Assembly (NCBI RefSeq): GCF_002901995.1
Contig: NZ_PPQN01000004.1
Coordinates: 1-64,000 of the forward strand
Length of the DNA stretch: 64,000 nucleotides
Direction of reading: 5' to 3'
Source: Staphylococcus coagulans
GTDB taxonomy: Bacteria > Bacillota > Bacilli > Staphylococcales > Staphylococcaceae
Within the stretch, counting starts at the first letter, position 1; each line of letters starts with the position of its first letter. The notes under the pieces are model-generated. The model did not search any database and was not told the DNA's origin. It saw nothing but the letters and a program-made list of their open reading frames with translations. A program made the translations under genes and the position numbers. This document shows positions 37,136 through 44,771 of this stretch, one piece after another.

Positions 37136-37172
37136 AGAGGTTCCTAGCTTCTAACCCTCTATAAAAAACTAG
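37136..37172 (+). ncRNA. PreQ1-I riboswitch aptamer
   Basis: AGAGGTTCCTAGCTT, a short loop, AACCCTCT and then ATAAAAAACTAGA reproduce the preQ1-I consensus: a P1 stem AGAGG/CCTCT, a C-rich loop and the A-rich tail that forms the H-type pseudoknot with CTAG. It lies just upstream of a terminator and queC, so preQ1 binding would stop transcription of queCDE. Confidence 0.93.
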
Positions 37173-37179
37173 ACACCTT

Positions 37180-37211
37180 CCGTCTACCTTTTTATAGAGA
37201 CGGCTTTTTTT
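37180..37211 (+). terminator. Riboswitch-controlled terminator before queC
   Basis: CCGTCT (37180-37185) pairs with AGACGG (37198-37203), then CTTTTTTTA. It starts eight bases after the aptamer, the arrangement of a transcription-attenuating preQ1 riboswitch. Confidence 0.85.
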
Positions 37212-37257
37212 ATGTCTTATTTTAGGATCTCTACATAAAATAAGGAGCGAAACAATT

Positions 37258-37929
37258 ATGTCTAAGGTGCTCAATGATGAAAAAGCAGTCGTTGTATTTA
37301 GCGGTGGCCAAGATAGTACAACCTGTCTCTTTTATGCGAAAAAACATTTCAAAGAGGTGGAGTTGGTTACTTTTGAATACGGTCAACGTCATGCGAAAGA
37401 AATAGAAGTTGCAAAAGCAATCGCAGAGGATCAAGGGCTTAAACATCATATTCTTGATATGAGTTTATTATCTCAACTTACACCCAATGCGCTGACATCG
37501 CATGACATGCAAATAAAGACCAATGAACAAATACCTAACACTTTTGTCCCTGCGCGAAACTTACTTTTCCTCTCTTTTGCCGGTGCACTCGCCTATCAAA
37601 TTGGTGCGAAACACATTATTACAGGTGTCTGTGAAACAGATTTCTCAGGTTACCCAGATTGCCGTGATGTCTTTATTAAATCAATGAATGTCACACTCAA
37701 CTTATCGATGGAACGCGACTTTGTTATTCATACACCATTAATGTGGTTAGATAAAAAAGAAACATGGGCATTGAGTGATGAATTAGGTGTACTTGATTAT
37801 GTGCGTTATCGTACACTTACTTGCTACAACGGCATCATCGCAGAAGGTTGTGGCGAATGCCCAGCTTGTCGCTTACGTCAACGCGGTCTCGAACAATATC
37901 TTGCTGAGAAAGGAAGTGAAAAATCATGA
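37258..37929 (+). CDS. queC: 7-cyano-7-deazaguanine synthase QueC
   Basis: QueC converts 7-carboxy-7-deazaguanine to preQ0 using ATP and ammonia. The 223-residue protein has the PP-loop [18 protein letters not shown] near residue 12-29 and the zinc-binding cluster [14 protein letters not shown] near 198-211, preceded by SLTCYN-like TLTCYNG near 188. It is the first gene of queC-queD-queE and follows the riboswitch terminator by about 45 bp. The ATG has AAGGAGCG. The next ATG overlaps its TGA stop by four bases. Confidence 0.96.
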   Translation: MSKVLNDEKAVVVFSGGQDSTTCLFYAKKHFKEVELVTFEYGQRHAKEIEVAKAIAEDQGLKHHILDMSLLSQLTPNALTSHDMQIKTNEQIPNTFVPARNLLFLSFAGALAYQIGAKHIITGVCETDFSGYPDCRDVFIKSMNVTLNLSMERDFVIHTPLMWLDKKETWALSDELGVLDYVRYRTLTCYNGIIAEGCGECPACRLRQRGLEQYLAEKGSEKS

Positions 37930-38357
37930 TGCAACAAATTTATCCATCTGTAAATCATGATTATACGTACGAACTCAATAAAGACTTTAACTTTTCAGCT
38001 GCACATTTTATCCCTGATGAACGTGCAGGTAAATGCATGCGCGTTCATGGGCATACGTATTTTGTAAATATTACGATAGCAGGCGATGCCTTAGATGAAC
38101 TTGGTTTCCTCATTAACTTTAGTGAGCTTAAAAGTCTTATCCATGATAAATTTGATCATTATTTATTGAATGATTTAACACATTTCCAAGGCAAAAGCCC
38201 CTCTACTGAAATCGTAGCGCAAACGATTTACGAAATTGTGGCTGAACATTTAAAAGATTTACCACATGCGCCAAAATGTCTTCAAATCTTTTTACGCGAA
38301 ACACCTACAAGCTATGTCGTCTATCGACCGAAAAAACAGGAGCCAAATCATGGCTAA
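37926..38357 (+). CDS. queD: 6-carboxytetrahydropterin synthase QueD
   Basis: QueD turns dihydroneopterin triphosphate into 6-carboxytetrahydropterin. The 143-residue protein has the zinc histidines in NFSAAHFIP near residue 27 and [10 protein letters not shown] near 38-47, with the catalytic cysteine in GKCMRVHGH, and a conserved FGFLxDF-like region [11 protein letters not shown] near 58. The C-terminal [12 protein letters not shown] carries the expected Glu. The start overlaps queC by four bases (a second ATG directly follows), and its end overlaps queE by eight, so all three que genes are translationally coupled. Confidence 0.95.
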   Translation: MMQQIYPSVNHDYTYELNKDFNFSAAHFIPDERAGKCMRVHGHTYFVNITIAGDALDELGFLINFSELKSLIHDKFDHYLLNDLTHFQGKSPSTEIVAQTIYEIVAEHLKDLPHAPKCLQIFLRETPTSYVVYRPKKQEPNHG

Positions 38358-39063
38358 AATACCTGTACTCGAAATTTTTGGTCCTACAATCCAAGGTGAA
38401 GGTCGTGTTATCGGTAGAAAGACAATGTTTGTGCGCACAGCTGGATGTGATTTTCGTTGTAGTTGGTGTGATTCCAAATTCACTTGGGATGGCAGCATGA
38501 AAGATGAAATCCAAATGATGTCCGCTGAAGTCATTTTCGACCAACTTAAAGCGATTGGTGGCGATCGCTTTAATCATGTCACGATTTCAGGTGGAAATCC
38601 TGCACTCATCAAAGGAATACAAGCATTAGTCGATGTTTGTCAATCTCACGGCGTCCATACCGCACTTGAAACACAAGGAAGCCATTTCCAACCTTGGATG
38701 CGTCAAATTGATGATTTAACGATTTCACCGAAACCACCAAGTTCGGGTATGAAACAAGATTTGGAACGACTAGATCATGTGATTGCGCAATGTGACGTGT
38801 CACAGATTAATTTAAAGGTTGTTGTGTTTGATGATGTGGATTACCAATTCGCTAAAATGATTCATCATCGCTATCCTCATCTGCCTTTTTATTTACAAGT
38901 TGGAAATCCTTATCTTGAAGATTATGTCAAACACCATACCCAAAAATTACTTGAACGTTATGAACAACTGATTGATCGTGTCACTGAAGATGCAGAAATG
39001 AATGAAGTATACGTGTTGCCACAATTGCATACATTAGTTTGGAGTAATAAAAAAGGCGTTTAA
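38350..39063 (+). CDS. queE: 7-carboxy-7-deazaguanine synthase QueE
   Basis: A 237-residue radical SAM enzyme that contracts 6-carboxytetrahydropterin to 7-carboxy-7-deazaguanine. The cluster motif CDFRCSWCDSKFTWDG near residue 31-46 gives CxxxCxxC, and TISGGNPAL near 78 is the SAM-binding GGE-like motif (GGN here, as I recall for staphylococcal QueE). The N-terminal EIFGPTIQGEGRVIGRKTMFVR is a hallmark. The frame opens earlier (38266) but the ATG at 38350 gives the normal length. It ends the queCDE operon. No clear terminator follows. Confidence 0.95.
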   Translation: MAKIPVLEIFGPTIQGEGRVIGRKTMFVRTAGCDFRCSWCDSKFTWDGSMKDEIQMMSAEVIFDQLKAIGGDRFNHVTISGGNPALIKGIQALVDVCQSHGVHTALETQGSHFQPWMRQIDDLTISPKPPSSGMKQDLERLDHVIAQCDVSQINLKVVVFDDVDYQFAKMIHHRYPHLPFYLQVGNPYLEDYVKHHTQKLLERYEQLIDRVTEDAEMNEVYVLPQLHTLVWSNKKGV

Positions 39064-39251
39064 CTCAAGCCATCCAATCGCCCATTTTACACTTCCACAA
39101 TGATGGGAATAAATAGATGAAGGAGAACTGTCTGTATGACGATTTTCCTTCATCTATTAAATTTTATAAAGATTTAAAGTGTTATTAAATGCCAATAAGA
39201 GATGAGATTGATATAATGGAAAAATGAATTGCGAATAGTTAGGAGAACATA

Positions 39252-39851
39252 ATGGCCTTATTTGTCATCTTAAACATTATTATCGTGATTGGGACATTAT
39301 TAGTTGATTTACATCGACATCACTATCGATATATTCGACTCAGTTCGGTAATTCTATCACTCACGTTAAGTAGTTTCGTGAACCCAATCTTATTGAATAA
39401 GCTTAATTTTATCACACTCGCCACGATGTTAATGTATTTAACATGGTTGATCTTACAATATCATTTAGATTACACGCATCATACATTTAAAATTAGACAT
39501 CAAAAATTCTTTATTGGTGTTTTAACCATTATGATTAGTATTTTATTTGTCATTTTGGCACGGACATCTGAAGTATCAATTTATATGTCTGTACCGTATT
39601 TAGCCCCTGCCATCTTCCTATTTGGTGGGATATTACAATTTTCAACCACGTTAAACTCACCGTGTTTTTCAAAATTTTATCAAGTTTTGAAAATAAAACA
39701 TCCGATTTGGATGGGTGGCACTTTGATTCTCTTATCAATGATTACAATGGTCAGCCTTACGCCTTTTTGGTACCTTTTTGTAATTGTATACGTCGGCTTT
39801 TGGGCAACATTAACGATTGAAAAAATATTTATTTTACCCAAAAATGATTAA
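39252..39851 (+). CDS. Uncharacterised six-helix membrane protein
   Basis: The 199-residue protein has about six hydrophobic segments and His-rich loops (DLHRHHYRYIR near residue 20, HLDYTHHTFKIRHQK near 70). I do not recognise a family. The ATG follows a good AGGAGAAC. It begins 188 bp after queE and ends 65 bp before the stress-type membrane gene. That gene's candidate sigma-B promoter overlaps this gene's stop codon, so the downstream gene probably has separate control. No function can be offered. Confidence 0.65.
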   Translation: MALFVILNIIIVIGTLLVDLHRHHYRYIRLSSVILSLTLSSFVNPILLNKLNFITLATMLMYLTWLILQYHLDYTHHTFKIRHQKFFIGVLTIMISILFVILARTSEVSIYMSVPYLAPAIFLFGGILQFSTTLNSPCFSKFYQVLKIKHPIWMGGTLILLSMITMVSLTPFWYLFVIVYVGFWATLTIEKIFILPKND

Positions 39852-39871
39852 ACCATCAACAAACGTGGTAT
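39846..39871 (+). promoter_or_regulatory. Candidate sigma-B promoter
   Basis: GATTAA (39846-39851), 14 bp, TGGTAT (39866-39871), against the sigma-B consensus GWTTWW-N14-GGGWAT. It lies 45 bp before the start of the GlsB/YeaQ-type gene. Confidence 0.5.
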
Positions 39872-39916
39872 TTACTTATAGAACCTTATGGTATAGAAAA
39901 AAAGGAGGCATACACT

Positions 39917-40171
39917 ATGGGTTTTATAATTATGTTAATCGTCGGTGGTCTTATCGGTTGGGCTGCTGGAGCAATTTTAGGTAAAGATATCCCAGGTGGT
40001 ATTATTGGTAACATTATCGCTGGTTTAGTCGGTTCTGCGATTGGTAGCTGGCTATTCGGTCATTGGGGCCCATCATTAGGCGGCGTTTATATTTTACCAG
40101 CATTAATCGGTGCAATTCTTGTTATCGCAATTGTATCACTTGTTTTAGGTAAAATGCGTGGTAAAAAATAA
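39917..40171 (+). CDS. GlsB/YeaQ/YmgE-family stress-response membrane protein
   Basis: An 84-residue protein with three hydrophobic segments rich in Gly and Ile, including GGLIGWAAGAILGKDIPGG near residue 11 and GNIIAGLVGSAIGSWLFG near 31. This is the transglycosylase-associated (Transgly_assoc) family, induced by stress in many bacteria with no enzyme activity known. The ATG has AAAGGAGG. A sigma-B-type promoter lies just upstream, which fits a general stress gene. A hairpin follows at 40190-40219. Confidence 0.88.
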   Translation: MGFIIMLIVGGLIGWAAGAILGKDIPGGIIGNIIAGLVGSAIGSWLFGHWGPSLGGVYILPALIGAILVIAIVSLVLGKMRGKK

Positions 40172-40189
40172 ATTTAAAATGATATTGAA

Positions 40190-40219
40190 ATACATGGGCT
40201 TTGGCTCATGTATTTTTTT
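40190..40219 (+). terminator. Terminator after the stress membrane gene
   Basis: ATACATGGGC pairs with GGCTCATGTAT, then TTTTTTTA. Confidence 0.75.
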
Positions 40220-40572
40220 ATGTATAAAAACGACCAACAAAGTATCGCGCTTTCATAACGCATCGTTAATGCGCTTTGCTAACCGCTACACAACATTTTT
40301 CATCCCCCACGATTATATCCACAAAAAACTTCTTTTTCATTGTATAATTTTTAAACTTTAAATATAAAACAAATGTATTTTACTCGCTAATATTCATTTA
40401 TCTATAATATTGCTTTTTAAAATTAGTTTACATATAATACTTTTAAAGGCATGCCTCTCTTCATAGTGAGGTTTTGGCCTTTTTATAACTATCATTTTGA
40501 ATCTTTTAACTCAACTTATACAATCTAAACTTTACATTTTATACAGTGTTTGATGATTTGTCTCTATCAAAT
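40220..40572. other. Intergenic region before the orphan membrane gene
   Basis: A-T rich, with no supportable gene. A hairpin-like element at 40445-40485 (AAAGGC ... GGCCTTTTT, with an inner GCCTC/GAGGT) resembles a terminator on the plus strand. No RNA gene upstream of it is apparent. Confidence 0.45.
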
Positions 40573-40587
40573 AGATAATGATTATAT
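40573..40587. promoter_or_regulatory. Fur-like box over the -10 region
   Basis: AGATAATGATTATAT matches 12 of 15 positions of the staphylococcal Fur motif TGATAATGATTATCA. A promoter TTGATG (40550-40555), 18 bp, GATAAT (40574-40579) overlaps it. Confidence 0.5.
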
Positions 40588-40599
40588 GGGAGATGATTA

Positions 40600-41019
40600 A
40601 TGAAAATGAATTACAAAGCCGCACTATTTGCACTCTTTTTAAATATATTATTTTCAATTTTAATGTTCATATTAAAGTTTAATATTGGTTTAATGATTAT
40701 AGCATTTACGATTATTTTAGTTCCTGTTTTGATTAATATTCTCTCTTTATTTATAAGTAAACAATCTTATAATTTATTGACATTATTAACAATGAGTGTT
40801 TTTAATGTTGCATATTATGTTATTTCTGCAAATACCATATTAAATAATTCTCACTTTCAAATCTTTGCCTGTCATTATTCCTATGAGACAAATGGCTCTA
40901 TTATGAATTTAAAAGAACATTCACTTTCTATACCTCACCTAATCGTTTTTTTCTTACTTTACTTTGTGTTGAGTTTATTGTGCGCTAAAATTTATTCAAA
41001 AATCTTAAAATTAAAATGA
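40600..41019 (+). CDS. Uncharacterised four-helix membrane protein
   Basis: A 139-residue, very A-T-rich gene whose product has four hydrophobic segments (about residues 8-25, 30-50, 58-78 and 113-133). An extracytoplasmic stretch between the third and fourth has Cys, His and Tyr (FACHYSYETNG). I do not recognise the family. GGGAGATG precedes the ATG, and a second ATG comes two codons later. Its base composition is more extreme than that of its neighbours, so recent acquisition is possible. A Fur-like box overlaps the likely promoter, so iron control is a testable idea. Confidence 0.6.
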   Translation: MKMNYKAALFALFLNILFSILMFILKFNIGLMIIAFTIILVPVLINILSLFISKQSYNLLTLLTMSVFNVAYYVISANTILNNSHFQIFACHYSYETNGSIMNLKEHSLSIPHLIVFFLLYFVLSLLCAKIYSKILKLK

Positions 41020-41198
41020 TGTGGTTGAGACACACAATGGTCTTACGACAAAACCGGTCATTTTCAATATCATTTGCGCGTATTTTCGTATTAGTTGTGT
41101 ACGACGTGGCTCATGCATCGTTTTAAATCTATTCTAAGCTATACAACTTGCACTTTGCTCCTCTTTAAAGCAAGTTCATTATTATTTTGAAATAAAAA

Positions 41199-41239
41199 AG
41201 CGTAGGAGAGAAATCGTTTTGATTTCGTCATCCTACGCT
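41199..41239 (-). terminator. Terminator after csbB
   Basis: AGCGTAGGA pairs with TCCTACGCT, with an inner GAAATC/GATTTC. On the minus strand it is followed by TTTTTTATTTC. Confidence 0.85.
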
Positions 41240-41290
41240 CCACAAAAAAACAGTCGCCCCTATGAAGATTAAAAATAAAATTTATACTTG

Positions 41291-42250
41291 TTACTTTTTA
41301 TCAAACTTTGGTGTTTCTACATTAGAGGCTTGCACAATGTATTGCGGTCGTCGCTTTACCTCATAATATATCCGCCCGATATACTCACCCATCACGCCAA
41401 TAGAGACGAGTTGAATGCCACCAATAAATAATATCGCCGCAATTAACGTAAAATAGCCGGGTACATCAACACCATGGATAAGTGTATCAACAAATAAGTA
41501 AATAATATAAACCATACTCATTAAAAAAATGAACAATCCCAAGTAAATCATTGTACGTAGTGGCTTATAATTAAATGAAATCAATCCATCTATAGCATAA
41601 TTGAATAAACTTTTTATAGACCATTTTGATTGTCCTGCTTCCCGCTCAACATTTTCATATTGAATCACTTTACTACGGTAACCAATCCATGAAAATAAGC
41701 CTTTAGAAAAACGATTATACTCTTCTAAACTTACTAACGAACGCACCGCGCGTTGGCTTAAAAGTCTAAAGTCACCAATGCCATCTTCTAATTCAATATC
41801 TTCAATGAAATAGTTGATTATTTTGTAGTAACAGCGCGTCATCCATTTCCGAGAAGCGTGTTCACCTTCGCGATTACGCTTTGCGATAATTTGGTCATAG
41901 CCTTCCCGGTATGCTTTTACCATATCAGGTATAAGTTCTGGAGGATGTTGTAAGTCTGCATCAATCATCACAACCGCATCACAATCTACACTATGTTCAA
42001 ATCCTGCAAACATTGCTGCTTCTTTACCAAAATTTCGACTAAATGAGATATATTTGAGATGTTGCGTTTCATTGGCTGCCTCTTGAAGTATTGTAATCGT
42101 ATTATCGTGACTCCCGTCATCAATAAACAATAAATCATACTCATACACTTGTGCAACACTGTCTTTTTCTAATATTTCTACCAATTGTTGTATGGTTTGA
42201 TGTAGTACATCTTTCTCGTTATAACATGGGACAATCACACGTAATTTCAT
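41291..42250 (-). CDS. csbB: Family 2 glycosyltransferase CsbB (undecaprenyl-phosphate sugar transferase type)
   Basis: The 319-residue protein has a GT2 catalytic domain (VPCYNEKDVL near residue 7, LLFIDDGSHDNT near 42, VMIDADLQHPPELIPDM near 93, EREAGQSKWSIKSL near 203) and two C-terminal membrane helices near 232-255 and 268-290. Such proteins load a sugar on undecaprenyl phosphate at the inner face. In S. aureus CsbB supplies GlcNAc for lipoteichoic acid glycosylation, and its gene lies near ltaS, as here. AGTAGGTG precedes the ATG. A sigma-B-type promoter lies 50 bp upstream, in keeping with the name (controlled by sigma B). Confidence 0.87.
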   Translation of the reverse strand: MKLRVIVPCYNEKDVLHQTIQQLVEILEKDSVAQVYEYDLLFIDDGSHDNTITILQEAANETQHLKYISFSRNFGKEAAMFAGFEHSVDCDAVVMIDADLQHPPELIPDMVKAYREGYDQIIAKRNREGEHASRKWMTRCYYKIINYFIEDIELEDGIGDFRLLSQRAVRSLVSLEEYNRFSKGLFSWIGYRSKVIQYENVEREAGQSKWSIKSLFNYAIDGLISFNYKPLRTMIYLGLFIFLMSMVYIIYLFVDTLIHGVDVPGYFTLIAAILFIGGIQLVSIGVMGEYIGRIYYEVKRRPQYIVQASNVETPKFDKK

Positions 42251-42300
42251 TATTTGTGCACCTACTCTATCTACTTTTTCTATATCTCGTCCTTTTGTTT

Positions 42301-42326
42301 CTACCCATTTCCTACATAAAAGTAAC
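42301..42326 (-). promoter_or_regulatory. Candidate sigma-B promoter of csbB
   Basis: On the minus strand GTTACT, 14 bp, GGGTAG, with four and five of six matches to the sigma-B elements. The rest of the 359-bp gap to the CNNM gene shows nothing else I recognise. Confidence 0.4.
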
Positions 42327-42609
42327 GTTCATTAGAAAAGCGCGCGCTCACGCAAGGCGCTATTCCTACCTCTAAAGGATAGCATATGATTATTCGATTT
42401 TAATCTCAAAACCTCTTCCCAATCTGTGATTGCTATTATATGGCTCAGTCCTGTTAATCCATTTTTACATGACAACCCAATATTAACTATTAACTGCAAA
42501 TGATAGCATCGAATATAAAATCCAAAAAAGAGAGGAGTTGTCCACACATCTCTCTGTTATGGACACTCCTCATTAAAATCATTCACTTTTCCGTATTAGG
42601 ATACTTTTT

Positions 42610-43965
42610 TTATGCTTCTTCTTGAAGTTCATAATCATCTTCATCACGCTGTCGAGAACGTTCTGAGTTGTATTCATAGCGCAACAATACATGAATTATC
42701 TGGTGATTTTCGATTTCTGAAATCACCCAACGATCATAAGTTGTATCGACGTAATCATCTTGTTCTAAGTCTGTATTTTGAGCTTGAAGCCAGCCCCCAA
42801 TCGTATCAATATCTTCTGAGTCTTCAAAGTAAATACCAAACTTTTCTTCTAAATCGCTTAGTAGTACACGACCGTTGATTTGATACGTTTGTTGATCAAG
42901 CTCGACAATATCATTGATTTCATCATCGTCAAATTCATCACGAATTTCACCAACGATCTCTTCAAGAATATCTTCCATCGTCAATATCCCAGCTGTACCG
43001 CCATATTCATCAATAATTAAGCTGATATGCACATGTTCACGTTGCATTCGAACAAGCGCATCGCTAATCCGTGTTGATTCTGAAATCATTGGTAATTCAT
43101 GAATATAGTTGGCAATTTTAATTGGTACACCCGATGCATATTCTGTCAGAAATTCTTTTACGTTGATAAATCCTTTAATATGGTCTTTATCACCATCTTC
43201 AGTAATCGGATAACGTGTGAACTGATATTCTTTAATTGTTTCTAATAACTCATCTACATTGAAAGGTTCGTTCAATGTGATCATTTGCGTACGTGGTACC
43301 ATAATATCTTTGGCATGACGCTCATCGAATGAAAAAATATTTTGCATATACGCAAGTTCAGTTTGGTTGATTTCACCACCATGATAACTGTTGTTCATAA
43401 TGATTTTCAATTCTTCTTCAGACATCGCCTCATTACCAGCATTTGGATCAGCGCCAAACATTCTAATAATTAAACGCGCAGAACCATTCATTAACCATAT
43501 TAACGGTTTCATCACAAAACCGAAGTAATATAAAGGTCTCGCATATAATAATGCAATGCGATCTGTATGTTGGATTGCTAAACTTTTAGGTGCAAGCTCA
43601 CCGATGACAACGTGAATGTAAGTCACGATAATAAATGCAGTCACAATTGATACGGTTGTGACAATCGCATCAGGAATATGAATGAGTCCAATCAGTGGCT
43701 CTAATAAGTGCTTAAATAAAGGCTCACCTAACCACCCTAAACCTAGAGATGTCACTGTAATCCCTAGCTGACAGGCTGATAAATAATAATCAAGATTTGA
43801 AATCATTTTTTTTACAACACGCGCATTGCCATTCCCTTCAGCAATTAGCTGTTCAATGCGTGATGCTCTTACTTTAACTAATGCAAATTCTGAACCGACA
43901 AATACAGTAGTTAAGGCAATTAATGCAAAAAATATAAATAAATATAATATGGTCGTACTATCCAA
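42610..43965 (-). CDS. CNNM/CorC-family ion transporter (hemolysin-like, DUF21-CBS-CorC_HlyC)
   Basis: The 451-residue protein has an N-terminal DUF21 domain of four hydrophobic segments (to about residue 170, including SACQLGITVTSLGLGWLGEP near 63). Two CBS domains follow (KDIMVPRTQM near 217 and LVRMQREHVHISLIIDEYGGTAGILTMEDILEEIVGEI near 283-320), then a CorC_HlyC domain ending near 435. Such proteins act in magnesium homeostasis or export. MpfA/MpfB are the S. aureus members. The start is TTG at 43965, directly after the stop codon of a tiny ORF. The strong GGAGGTGA site is 23 nt away across a hairpin, so initiation looks coupled or regulated. Confidence 0.85.
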   Translation of the reverse strand: MDSTTILYLFIFFALIALTTVFVGSEFALVKVRASRIEQLIAEGNGNARVVKKMISNLDYYLSACQLGITVTSLGLGWLGEPLFKHLLEPLIGLIHIPDAIVTTVSIVTAFIIVTYIHVVIGELAPKSLAIQHTDRIALLYARPLYYFGFVMKPLIWLMNGSARLIIRMFGADPNAGNEAMSEEELKIIMNNSYHGGEINQTELAYMQNIFSFDERHAKDIMVPRTQMITLNEPFNVDELLETIKEYQFTRYPITEDGDKDHIKGFINVKEFLTEYASGVPIKIANYIHELPMISESTRISDALVRMQREHVHISLIIDEYGGTAGILTMEDILEEIVGEIRDEFDDDEINDIVELDQQTYQINGRVLLSDLEEKFGIYFEDSEDIDTIGGWLQAQNTDLEQDDYVDTTYDRWVISEIENHQIIHVLLRYEYNSERSRQRDEDDYELQEEA

Positions 43966-44007
43966 TTAGTTCCCTAATAGATAGGGATTCACCTCCGTTA
44001 ATTGCAT
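43966..44007 (-). CDS. Leader ORF 3, 13 codons, stop abuts the CNNM start
   Basis: ATG at 44007, peptide MQLTEVNPYLLGN, TAA at 43968-43966, and the transporter's TTG begins at the very next base. The ORF spans the GGAGGTGA site and the CCCTA/TAGGG hairpin. Its ATG overlaps the end of leader ORF 2 (ATGCAATTAA). Translation is inferred from this chaining, not proven. Confidence 0.45.
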   Translation of the reverse strand: MQLTEVNPYLLGN

Positions 44008-44069
44008 CGCTCAATAGAAAGCGATGGCGATAAGTGTATATGACCTAAGTGACACAACATCGTATTCAT
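43998..44069 (-). CDS. Leader ORF 2, 23-residue Cys/His-rich peptide
   Basis: ATG at 44069 preceded by AAGGA (44078-44082), TAA at 44000-43998. The peptide has Cys6, His7, His10, His12 and Cys22, with MLCHLGHIHLSP in the middle, an unusual density of metal-ligand residues for so short a chain. The coding part covers the 7-bp hairpin CATCGCT/AGCGATG. Its stop overlaps the ATG of leader ORF 3. A leader peptide that senses a metal or stalls ribosomes is a hypothesis. Confidence 0.45.
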   Translation of the reverse strand: MNTMLCHLGHIHLSPSLSIERCN

Positions 44070-44071
44070 GC

Positions 44072-44086
44072 CTAAATCCTTCCCAT
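44072..44086 (-). CDS. Leader ORF 1, four codons
   Basis: ATG GGA AGG ATT TAG (peptide MGRI) at 44086-44072, placed 6 nt after a strong GGAGGT site (44093-44098). The start of leader ORF 2 lies two bases after its stop. Confidence 0.4.
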   Translation of the reverse strand: MGRI

Positions 44087-44283
44087 TGAGCTACCTCCAG
44101 ACATAAAAATATTAATTTTATCATACCATAAGTTTTAGTGAAATAATACTATGAAACTATCGTACTTTAGTAGGAATTCCTATAAACCACGCACATCTTT
44201 TTCACTCAGCCATTCTTCGTTCATCACAATATTTAAAAACAATCTATTTCTGCATACAACAAAGCGTTCGGGACATAGATTTC

Positions 44284-44361
44284 AAAATAAATAGCGCTCA
44301 GATGATTTTTAATAGAAAACCGTCTGAACGCTTCATTTTTATGATAAAACTTCGTATTATA
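44284..44361. repeat. Dispersed intergenic repeat, copy B
   Basis: The second copy of the element at 15546-15623, in the same orientation, including the hairpin AGCGCTCAGATGATTT against its partner and the trailing TTTTTATGATAAAAC. Confidence 0.75.
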
Positions 44362-44600
44362 TGACTTCGCTTTCCGAGGGGACAGCCTCAGCCTGTAGTC
44401 TTCGGCTCGTCCTGTTTCCTCAGGAGTCTCGTTATAAATCCTTCGTTTATGCATATAATCATTCACTATTATAGTTAAGAACAAGTCGCTTTTGCTTAGT
44501 CTAGTCAGCTTTGCGGAGGCAATACAACGCAATCTTTGTTGCACATGAAATTTCTGTGTTGCACCCAAAATCCAATTTGGCTTTATCACGTTTTTACTAC
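44362..44600. repeat. GC-richer segment resembling a Firmicute intergenic repeat
   Basis: The stretch from CTTCGCTTTCCGAGGGGACA onward (about 44365-44435) looks like repeat elements known to me from Bacillus and Staphylococcus intergenic regions. It carries a minus-strand open frame (44233-44589) rich in Arg, Lys and Pro that runs through it and through copy B. I regard the frame as non-coding. The remaining gap to 44771 shows nothing clear. Confidence 0.45.
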
Positions 44601-44771
44601 AATTACACCAAATTAAGTTGAGATTTCATCCCCCTAAGCAAGCGCGTTCTTGGAGGCATGATTATCAAAAAATTTATATCTAAAACGCTTTAAATCTATC
44701 ACTTTACTTTCCATTCTTATCGGCTTTTGTAAATTATCTCATCACCTTACTATTAAGGATCATCTTATTTT

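Larger units (their letters stand above)
43966..44098 (-). promoter_or_regulatory. Structured leader of the CNNM transporter mRNA
   Basis: Two helices exclude each other. CATCGCT/AGCGATG (44005-44011 with 44020-44026) is a local hairpin. GCTCAAT/ATTGAGC (44085-44091 with 44009-44015) is long range and covers the first leader start. They share bases 44009-44011. A third hairpin CCCTA/TAGGG (43972-43976 with 43982-43986) lies between the GGAGGTGA site and the TTG start. Confidence 0.55.

Noticed and set aside
43966-44100. M-box (ykoK) magnesium riboswitch before the CNNM gene
   Set aside because: None of the conserved M-box blocks (AGGTGAGGCTCC, GCTGCCC and others) is present.
44233-44589. 118-codon minus-strand frame
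   Set aside because: It runs through a repeat element and its Arg/Lys/Pro-rich composition is typical of spurious frames in such repeats.
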